Under the pieces are notes generated by a model that was not told the origin of the DNA, made no database searches, and saw only the letters and a program-made list of their open reading frames with translations. A program made the position numbers and the translations under genes. From Desulfovibrio sp. (lineage in GTDB: Bacteria > Desulfobacterota > Desulfovibrionia > Desulfovibrionales > Desulfovibrionaceae): a stretch of DNA of 13,694 bases. Of this stretch, positions 6,314 to 12,364 are shown in pieces (the stretch's first letter is position 1; every line of letters begins with the position of its first letter). The stretch lies in contig JAIWOE010000099.1 of the NCBI GenBank assembly GCA_020217165.1, positions 1 through 13,694 on the forward strand, in the 5' to 3' direction.

Positions 6314-7519
6314 TCATCCTTCCTTGCTGACTTGCAGAAACCCGGCCCGGGCCCCTTCAATAACGGCTTCGTCCACGCAATATGCCAGGCGCACGAAGCC
6401 CGGCATGCCGAATCCGCGTCCTGGCACGGCCAGGATGCGTTGCGCTTGCAGTTTTGCCACATAGGCCAAATCGTCCCCCCCGGGCGCCTTGGGGAAGAAG
6501 TAAAACGCGCCCTTGGGCAGGAAAAACTCCACGCCGGCTTGGCGCAGCACGTCGGCCATGCAATCCCGCCGACGCTGATACACCGGCACCTGCTGGGAAT
6601 CCTTCAGCGCCTCCAGGCAGCGCGCCGCAAGCAACTGGCCAATGGCCGGCGCATTGACGTACCCCAGGATGCGGTTGGCCAGGATCACGCCATCCAGCAG
6701 GCCCTGCTTGCCCTCCATGGCCGGGTTCACCAGCAGGTAGCCCACGCGCTCCCCGGCCAGGGAGAGGTTTTTGGAGAAACTCGTGGCCACCACGGCATGC
6801 TCGTAATAGGGCAACACCGAGGGCACCACCAGCCCGTCATAGGTAAGGAAGCGATATGGCTCGTCGCACAGCAGGAACACCGGGCGGCGCTGGCGGGCGC
6901 TGGCCGCGCGCAACACCTCGCCCAGGGCCTTGATTTCCTCGGCAGCGTACACTTGGCCCGTGGGGTTGTTGGGAGAATTGAGGATCACGGCCCGGGTTTC
7001 GCCTTGGCCCAGGGCCGTGGCAATGGCCGTGAGATCCAGGCTAAAGTCCGCCTCGTTGCAGCACACGACGTCCAACACCCCGCCATGGTTGGCGACGTAC
7101 GCGCCGTACTCCACAAAATAGGGGGCCAGGGCCAGCACACGATCCCCTGGCTCCAGCACGGCCCGGAAAAAGGCGTTGATGGCGCCGGCCGCGCCGCAGG
7201 TGACCACCAGATCCGAGGCCGCACAGGCCACGCCCTGTTCCGCCGTGGCCAGACCGGCCAGGGCTTCCCGCACCTGAGGATACCCGGCATTGGGCATGTA
7301 GCCCAGGGCCATGGGCCGGTCCATGGTGGCGGCGATGTCCCGCAGGGCCTGGGCCACGCCGGGCGGGGGCGGCAAATCCGGATTGCCGAGGCTGAAGTCG
7401 TATACCTGGTCCGCTCCGTACTGGGCCTTGAGGGCCGCACCTGCCTCGAACATCTTGCGAATCCAGGAAGATCTGGTCAACGCCTCGGCCACGGCCGGGG
7501 CAAGCAGGGAACAGTTCAC
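6314..7519 (-). CDS. Pyridoxal-phosphate-dependent aminotransferase, class I/II
   Basis: This 401-aa fold-type I aminotransferase of the aspartate-aminotransferase superfamily is cytoplasmic. The visible signature is DFSLGNPD (41-48), GYMPNAGYPQVREAL (73-87), NSPNNPTGQVY (181-191, with the substrate/PLP Asn), CDEPYRFLTYDG (218-229, with PLP-ring Asp219 and Tyr222), TSFSKNLSLAGERVGY (246-261, with Lys250 as Schiff-base lysine and Arg258 for phosphate), and FVRLAY (375-380, with Arg377 as carboxylate-binding arginine). Substrate cannot be told from sequence. I chose GTG 7519 because GGGAG lies 7 nt upstream. ATG 7549 overlaps the regulator stop (ATGA) but has no ribosome-binding site. It lies between the sigma-54 regulator and the exported protein in one operon. 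Confidence 0.92.
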   Translation of the reverse strand: MNCSLLAPAVAEALTRSSWIRKMFEAGAALKAQYGADQVYDFSLGNPDLPPPPGVAQALRDIAATMDRPMALGYMPNAGYPQVREALAGLATAEQGVACAASDLVVTCGAAGAINAFFRAVLEPGDRVLALAPYFVEYGAYVANHGGVLDVVCCNEADFSLDLTAIATALGQGETRAVILNSPNNPTGQVYAAEEIKALGEVLRAASARQRRPVFLLCDEPYRFLTYDGLVVPSVLPYYEHAVVATSFSKNLSLAGERVGYLLVNPAMEGKQGLLDGVILANRILGYVNAPAIGQLLAARCLEALKDSQQVPVYQRRRDCMADVLRQAGVEFFLPKGAFYFFPKAPGGDDLAYVAKLQAQRILAVPGRGFGMPGFVRLAYCVDEAVIEGARAGFLQVSKEG

Positions 7520-7548
7520 GCACCTTCTCCCAGCAGGCGCACCGGGCA

Positions 7549-8961
7549 TCAGGGGATATCGATGCCCAGGGTGCGGTATTCGTTGAGTTTATTCCGCAGG
7601 GTGCGCACGGAAATGCCCAGCAGTTCCGCCGCCTGCGTGCGGTTGCCGGACGTCTGCTCCAGCCCTCGCATGATCATGATCCGTTCCATTTCCTGCAGTG
7701 GAATGACCTTGCCGCCCAGCATATGTTCCAAGGCTTCTCCGGAAAGGGGAGCCGCCAAGGGCTCGGCGTCCGCATCCAACGGCAGGGCCGCCGCCTCTTC
7801 CTCCGGGGTCCAAGAATCGTCATCCAGCAAAAAATGCATGGTGGCGATGGGGCCGCGGCCGGCCAGGAGTACGGCCCGTTCCATCAGGTTCTGCAGCTCA
7901 CGCACGTTGCCCGGCCAATGGTAGGCCATGAGCCAGTCGCTGGCCTCTCGGGAGAAATCCAGCCGCGCCAGGCCGTACTGCTTGCAAAACTTGTCCACGA
8001 AAAAATGGGCTAGCAGCAGCATGTCATCGCCCCGCTCCCGCAGGGGGGGAAGCTTCAGGGGGATAACGTTGAGCCGAAAATACAGGTCCTGGCGGAACTT
8101 GCCTGCCTCCACCCACTCCTGCAGGGAGCGGTTGGTGGTGGCCAACACGCGCACGTCCACCTTCACGGATTCGGTGCCGCCCACACGGTCCAGCTCGCCT
8201 TCCTGCAGCACGCGCAGGAGTTTGGCTTGCAGGCCAAGGTCCATCTCGGAAATTTCATCCAATAAGATGGTGCCCCCATGGGCCAGCTCAAACTTGCCTG
8301 GCTTGCGGGCAATGGCGCCGGTAAAAGCTCCCTTTTCATGGCCGAAGAGTTCGCTTTCCAGCAGATGTTCCGGCAGGGCCGCGCAGTTGACGGCCACAAA
8401 GGGACCCTGGGCACGGTCGCTCATGGAGTGGAGGAAACGGGCGAACATCTCCTTGCCGGTGCCGCTTTCTCCGGAAATGAGCACCGTGGCCTTGGAGGGC
8501 GCCACCTGCCGCGCCAGGGCCAGCACCCGGGAAACCACAGGATGCTTTCCAATGATATCAAATGATTGCATTTTATAAGGCGATTTTTTCTGCGCGGCGG
8601 CGGCAGGCGATTCGACCCTGGGCGTGGCGGCGATGATCTTTTCCGCATCCAGGGGCTCCAGCCAGTAATCCTGAGCGCCCTGCTCCAGAAAACGCTGGGC
8701 CTCCTCGGGCGAGCCCTTGTCCGTGATGACAATGACGGGGGGGAAGCCCTCCTCCCTGGACGCCTCGGCCAGCAGCTCCTCCACGCGATATCCCGGCAGC
8801 CGCGGCCGCGAAAACACCAATGCCGGGCGGCGCTTCTGGATGAGGGCCAGTGCGCCGCGCAGGGATTCCGCCAAACCGGACTCCAGCCCCTCTTCCTTTA
8901 ACGTGGAGAAGAGCGGAGAAATGGTGGCCGCCGGAGCCAGAAACAGCAACGTTGCAGACAT
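7549..8961 (-). CDS. Sigma-54-dependent Fis-family regulator with degenerate receiver domain
   Basis: This 470-aa activator has three parts. Residues 1-112 are receiver-like but lack phosphorylation residues: the acidic pair near residue 10 reads APA, the Asp site reads Arg52 before PRLPG, and the beta-5 Lys reads Glu102 (LEPLD). Residues about 133-370 are the AAA+ domain, with Walker A GESGTGKE (164-171), the sigma-54-contacting GAFTGA loop (211-216), Walker B TILLDE (231-236), ATTN (274-277), PPLRERGDD (305-313) and WPGNVREL (349-356). Residues 424-465 are a Fis helix-turn-helix (GNRTQAAELLGISVRTLRNK), closely resembling the flagellar FlbD/FleR/FlrC type, although no flagellar gene is nearby. 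It heads the operon with the aminotransferase. ATG 8961 has only a weak ribosome-binding site. Its targets are unknown. Confidence 0.93.
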   Translation of the reverse strand: MSATLLFLAPAATISPLFSTLKEEGLESGLAESLRGALALIQKRRPALVFSRPRLPGYRVEELLAEASREEGFPPVIVITDKGSPEEAQRFLEQGAQDYWLEPLDAEKIIAATPRVESPAAAAQKKSPYKMQSFDIIGKHPVVSRVLALARQVAPSKATVLISGESGTGKEMFARFLHSMSDRAQGPFVAVNCAALPEHLLESELFGHEKGAFTGAIARKPGKFELAHGGTILLDEISEMDLGLQAKLLRVLQEGELDRVGGTESVKVDVRVLATTNRSLQEWVEAGKFRQDLYFRLNVIPLKLPPLRERGDDMLLLAHFFVDKFCKQYGLARLDFSREASDWLMAYHWPGNVRELQNLMERAVLLAGRGPIATMHFLLDDDSWTPEEEAAALPLDADAEPLAAPLSGEALEHMLGGKVIPLQEMERIMIMRGLEQTSGNRTQAAELLGISVRTLRNKLNEYRTLGIDIP

Positions 8962-8967
8962 ACCTGA

Positions 8968-8996
8968 TGCATACCCTTATTCCCCGGCGCTTTCAA
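8968..8996 (-). promoter_or_regulatory. Candidate promoter of the sigma-54 regulator gene
   Basis: On the minus strand, TTGAAA (8996-8991) is followed after 17 bp by TATGCA (8973-8968). The -35 box is good (5 of 6) and the -10 box weak (3 of 6). The predicted start falls near 8961, the A of the ATG, which would make the transcript nearly leaderless. Confidence 0.3.
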
Positions 8997-9040
8997 CGGC
9001 CTGCAGCCCCTGGAAATCATCCTGGCCAGGGTTTTCTTCT

Positions 9041-9069
9041 TTACCACCCCCCTGCTCCTTGGCTATTCT
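9041..9069 (+). promoter_or_regulatory. Candidate promoter of larB (leaderless)
   Basis: TTACCA (9041-9046) and TATTCT (9064-9069) have a 17-bp spacer; each box matches consensus at 4 of 6 positions. The start would be at about 9076, the A of the larB ATG. This fits the absence of a Shine-Dalgarno sequence there. Confidence 0.4.
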
Positions 9070-9075
9070 CATGTT

Positions 9076-9855
9076 ATGGATCAACAACGCGCCCTTCAAC
9101 TGCTTCAGGCTGTGGCCGCAGGCGAACGCACCCCCCGTAGCGTACTGGACGAGCTTCGGCTTGGCCCCTTCAAAGACGCCCTGCTGGCCGCCGAAGGCCT
9201 GCACCTGGATGCCCACCGCGCCTTGCGAACCGGCCATGGCGAAGTGGTTTTCGCCCCGGGCAAACCCATTGCGCGACTGTTGGCCGCCATGAAGCGCCTG
9301 CAGGAGGCCGGCCCTGCCCTGGCCACCCGCGTGGACCCAGAGCAGGCCGAGGCCCTGTGTCAGGCCTTTCCTGATGGCGAATGGTGGGCCGACGCCCGCT
9401 TGTTCGCCTGTAACAGCCCGCAATCTCTTCGTATAGGCGCGGACGACAAGGAGATGGCGACCGACGCCGCCCTGGTGGTGGTCACCGCCGGCGCCTCCGA
9501 CCTGCCCGTGGCCCTGGAAGCCGTGGGCACGGCGCGATTTCTGGGCCTCACCCCTGCCCTGGTGGCCGATGCCGGGGTGGCCGGGTTGCATCGCCTCACA
9601 CCGCACCTGTCCCTGCTGGGCAACGCCCGGCTGCTCATCGTGGTGGCGGGCATGGAAGGCGCCCTGCCCAGCGTGCTGGCGGGCCTGACCGGCCGCCCCA
9701 TCCTGGCCGTGCCCACCTCCGTGGGCTATGGCGCCAGCTTTGGCGGCCTGGCTGCGCTGCTGGCCATGCTCAATTGCTGCGCGCCAGGGGTGGCCGTCTT
9801 GAATATTGACAACGGCTTTGGTGCAGCCACCATGGCCGCAAAACTGCTCGGCTGA
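9076..9855 (+). CDS. larB: Pyridinium-3,5-biscarboxylic acid mononucleotide synthase (nickel-pincer cofactor biosynthesis)
   Basis: LarB of 259 aa is the expected length. It has a PurE/AIR-carboxylase-like domain that carboxylates nicotinic acid adenine dinucleotide and releases AMP, the first step toward the nickel-pincer nucleotide cofactor of lactate racemase and other LarA enzymes. Evidence: the N-terminal ERTPRSVLDEL region (17-27), VVVTAGASDLPVALEA (134-149), VVAGMEGALPSVLAGL (189-204), VPTSVGYGASFGGLAALL (212-229) and NCCAPGVAVLNIDNGFGA (233-250). The cysteine in this last motif is the family's substrate-binding residue. No ribosome-binding site precedes the ATG, so a leaderless message is likely. 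It is divergent from the sigma-54 regulator and convergent with the U32-like gene, with only 11 bp between stops. larC, larE and larA are not in the window. Confidence 0.9.
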   Translation: MDQQRALQLLQAVAAGERTPRSVLDELRLGPFKDALLAAEGLHLDAHRALRTGHGEVVFAPGKPIARLLAAMKRLQEAGPALATRVDPEQAEALCQAFPDGEWWADARLFACNSPQSLRIGADDKEMATDAALVVVTAGASDLPVALEAVGTARFLGLTPALVADAGVAGLHRLTPHLSLLGNARLLIVVAGMEGALPSVLAGLTGRPILAVPTSVGYGASFGGLAALLAMLNCCAPGVAVLNIDNGFGAATMAAKLLG

Positions 9856-9866
9856 TTCAACGCAGC

Positions 9867-10925
9867 TTACTCCAAAGAAATATTCTTCCGCCGAATGGTG
9901 TTGCACGCGACCTTCCGGCACCAGCCGCAACGGGCGCAATCCTTGTCGCACGCGCTGACCACGGCATGGAAGTCCCCTGGCAGTCGGTGATTGCTCAAAT
10001 GCAGGCATCCTGCCAGAGCCTCGGCGGTATCCAGTAATTCCAGGAGATTGCCTTCGTATCGGCCGGCAACGTAGGCCCGGATTACCATTTGCATGGCCCG
10101 CGCTCCCCGGGAGCGCCCCCCGAGCTTGACGCCATCCGCCACGCCAGCCAGGAGCGGGAGATCCTCGGGACGGATGAAGGGCGAAGCCAGCACACGCCAC
10201 GGCTCGTCCCAATACCGACGCAAACATGCTGCATCCTGTAATGTTTTGAACACGCCGCCCCCTGTGTGCCCGTCGCAGCGGGCGCATGCCATCAAGGCAT
10301 CATGGGCCGGCTTGTACGGGCATTGCCACAGGCAGCCCTCGTTGGCCAGCAGGTGCAGGGCGGCGCCGGGCAGTTCGACCCGCATGGCGTGACGGAACTC
10401 GGCCAGGCGCGCCGGGATTCGATTCAATGCCCGGTCCGGCACCAGTATCCTGGGGAGTCTGAACCCTAGAGACTCTGCCATTTCAAGGTGTTGTCTTGCC
10501 TTGTCCCAGCTGTCCAATCCGCAATTCACGCTGGGTACCGCCTCCAGCGCCCGGGCCAGGGTTGGTGCATGTCGGGCCAGGGCCGTGAGCAGGATGGCAT
10601 CCGCATAGACCACCCCGGCCACGGTCCCTGCGGTCAGCACCGAATCCAGCACCGCTGCCAGTCGTGCGCAACCGCTTGCCGCATACGCTTCCGGCGAGTG
10701 AAACCGACTGTTCAACAACAGATACACCGGAGCAGGAGAGGCCTGCACCATGGCAAAAAGCATATTCTCAGGCAATGCCTTTCCGCAGGGACGAGCATCG
10801 GAAACTGCATGCGTGTGCAGCGAGGCATACACGCTATGCACCCTTTCGCCCAGACACCCCAAAAATGCCGCATATTCCTGGTCCGGCAACAACGGAAGGT
10901 GTAAATCAAAATGACGTTGCTGCAT
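9867..10925 (-). CDS. Cysteine-rich TIM-barrel protein resembling U32 peptidase family
   Basis: This protein of 352 aa has a repeating beta/alpha layout like a TIM barrel (VYLLLNSR 67-74, VAGVVYADAILL 102-113, VPSVNCGLDS 130-139, PRILVPDRALNR 158-169). NEGCLWQCPY (195-204) with CARC (214-217) recalls the cysteine region of U32 family proteins, several of which bind a [4Fe-4S] cluster. The C-terminus has five closely spaced cysteines (326, 330, 333, 336, 341), a possible second iron-sulfur or zinc site. There is no signal peptide, so it is likely cytoplasmic. It starts 17 nt after the stop of the BPL_N-like gene, with AAGG and GAGG upstream of ATG 10925, so it is the second gene of that operon. 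The family call is from motif memory; the real function could differ. Confidence 0.55.
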   Translation of the reverse strand: MQQRHFDLHLPLLPDQEYAAFLGCLGERVHSVYASLHTHAVSDARPCGKALPENMLFAMVQASPAPVYLLLNSRFHSPEAYAASGCARLAAVLDSVLTAGTVAGVVYADAILLTALARHAPTLARALEAVPSVNCGLDSWDKARQHLEMAESLGFRLPRILVPDRALNRIPARLAEFRHAMRVELPGAALHLLANEGCLWQCPYKPAHDALMACARCDGHTGGGVFKTLQDAACLRRYWDEPWRVLASPFIRPEDLPLLAGVADGVKLGGRSRGARAMQMVIRAYVAGRYEGNLLELLDTAEALAGCLHLSNHRLPGDFHAVVSACDKDCARCGWCRKVACNTIRRKNISLE

Positions 10926-10942
10926 GCCTTGCGCCTCAAGGA

Positions 10943-12190
10943 TCAGTGCATCAGGGGCTCCACCCTGCAGGCAAGTTCATCCAGCACATGCAATAACAGA
11001 GCGTAGCACCCCCCCGGCTCCATACCCGCGCCAAAAATGGCTTCCCGCCGCGCCTTGAGGGCCTTTTGGGACACGAGATCCGGCACGGTCTTGGCCAAGG
11101 TCAAGGCCAGCCGCTCGGCCAGCAGGTAGCCGTGGAGCTCCCGGGCCAGCACCTCCAAATTTTGGAGGTATTCATCCTGATGCGTCTCCAAAATTTGGAG
11201 AGCCTCATTGTTTGGAGCTCCTGCCAAGCAGTGTCGAACCAAGGCATTAAGATGATTGAGATGCGATCCCGGCAAGCCAGCTCGCCACCCCAGGAGCCAC
11301 TCGTTGCGCGGAAACAGCAGCATGTGTTCACGTCCCAGGGCCAGACAGGCATCCAGGACCTCCCGCGTCCGCAACAGCAACGGGTGGTCCCAGCGGACGG
11401 GCAAGGATTCCAGATTCCAGGCCGGCACGTCCCGCCGCACGGGCTTGAGCCCGCCCAGCTGCTCCAGCAGATGCGCCAACCAGGCGTTGGCATGGGGCGA
11501 GGCCGGCGTTTCCAGGTGGGCATAACTCAGGACGTAGCGCCCGCGTCCTTTTTTCCCGTGCACCACACAGGGCTGGCCGGCCAGAAAATCCGGCCGCAGG
11601 GAAATGCCGTAATTGGCTTCCCACTCTCCAAAGGCCTGCAGGGGCAAGAGGGAAAGGGGCAGGTCGGCAATCCAGAAGTCCTCCCCCGGCGTGCCGTAGG
11701 TGGCCAACACGTCCACCTCCGGTGACGGCGAGGGCGCGAACCGCGCCGGCCACCAGATGGGGGCCAGGGGGGCAAAGGGCTGTCCCGGTGGCAAGAGATC
11801 GTGCTCCGCGGAATCATCCTGGCAATGCAGGTGGATATGTCCGCTAACCAGGTGCAGCAACCGGTCCCCAATGGCGGCGCGGGTCCAGGGGCACAGGGCC
11901 AGGCCGTATTCCCCCGTGAGGCCCAGGCCGGAGCCACCGCAAAAGCCCATGTAGGTGCCGCCGCGTTCCATGTATTCCTGAATGGCGGTCATTCCCTCAG
12001 GCCCCAGGGCAAGGGCCTTGCGTCGGGCCACCCCACCGGGCACCAGAAGCACATTCGGCGGGTTGCGCCTGAGCAGACCTTGGGCTATGTCTTGGCACCG
12101 CACCAAGCGGTGGGGTACCTGAAAGGCGGCCGCAGCCCGCCAGGCCAGCAGGCCCCAGAGGTGGGATTCGTCCCAGAGAATATGCAGCAT
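10943..12190 (-). CDS. BPL_N / class I glutamine amidotransferase-like protein
   Basis: The first ~95 of 415 aa resemble the biotin-protein-ligase N-terminal (BPL_N) fold, a glutamine-amidotransferase-like domain: ILWDESHLWG (4-13), NVLLVPGGVARR (46-57), YMERGGTYMGFCGGSGLGL (73-91). Cys84 in the FCGGSG nucleophile elbow is the likely active residue. The middle (about 205-245, PCVVHGKKGRGRYVLSYAHLE) resembles the part of this fold that follows. Residues 270-410 are helical, without a domain I recognise; no biotin-ligase catalytic domain is present. I chose ATG 12190 by similarity of its start to the family. An in-frame ATG at 12262 has AAGGG upstream and cannot be excluded. It is first in an operon with the U32-like gene and divergent from valS. 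Two intragenic palindromes lie at 11151-11201. Confidence 0.7.
   Translation of the reverse strand: MLHILWDESHLWGLLAWRAAAAFQVPHRLVRCQDIAQGLLRRNPPNVLLVPGGVARRKALALGPEGMTAIQEYMERGGTYMGFCGGSGLGLTGEYGLALCPWTRAAIGDRLLHLVSGHIHLHCQDDSAEHDLLPPGQPFAPLAPIWWPARFAPSPSPEVDVLATYGTPGEDFWIADLPLSLLPLQAFGEWEANYGISLRPDFLAGQPCVVHGKKGRGRYVLSYAHLETPASPHANAWLAHLLEQLGGLKPVRRDVPAWNLESLPVRWDHPLLLRTREVLDACLALGREHMLLFPRNEWLLGWRAGLPGSHLNHLNALVRHCLAGAPNNEALQILETHQDEYLQNLEVLARELHGYLLAERLALTLAKTVPDLVSQKALKARREAIFGAGMEPGGCYALLLHVLDELACRVEPLMH
11151..11169. repeat. Intragenic perfect palindrome A
   Basis: ACCTCCAAA-T-TTTGGAGGT has 9-bp arms around one central base. It is inside the BPL_N-like gene, encoding LQNLE on the minus strand. 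It is AT-rich in a GC-rich gene and uses codons (CTC CAA) that differ from the dominant CTG CAG. Confidence 0.7.
11185..11201. repeat. Intragenic perfect palindrome B
   Basis: TCTCCAAA-A-TTTGGAGA has 8-bp arms around one central base and the same CTCCAAA/TTTGGAG core as palindrome A. The centres are 33 bp apart, close to three helical turns. A further half site, TTTGGAG, follows at 11211-11217. It encodes LQILE on the minus strand. Confidence 0.7.
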
Positions 12191-12364
12191 GATGATTGGG
12201 TTGCGAAGGTGCAGGGAAGGTTGAGGGATTGTTCGACGTCTCCGCAACCCTAGCAGGCCCATCGCCCTTGAGGCAAGCGTGCCGAAGGGTGGCCCAGCCC
12301 GCCACCGCACCGGCCACTCGCCTTGTGTTCACCCTTTACAGCCTGTCCTGAACTGGAGCCGCCA

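Noticed and set aside
6332..7924. Long plus-strand open frame (530 codons)
   Set aside because: It lies antisense to the aminotransferase and the end of the sigma-54 regulator, both with clear family motifs. Its translation is low-complexity and His/Gly/Arg/Gln-rich, as expected for a GC-rich shadow.
9021..9030. CCTGGCCAGG palindrome between larB and the sigma-54 regulator
   Set aside because: A 10-bp GC-rich palindrome is common by chance in this DNA, and nothing else marks it as an operator.
8977..10287. Minus-strand open frame opposite larB
   Set aside because: larB is well supported by conserved motifs, and this frame also overlaps the U32-like gene out of phase.
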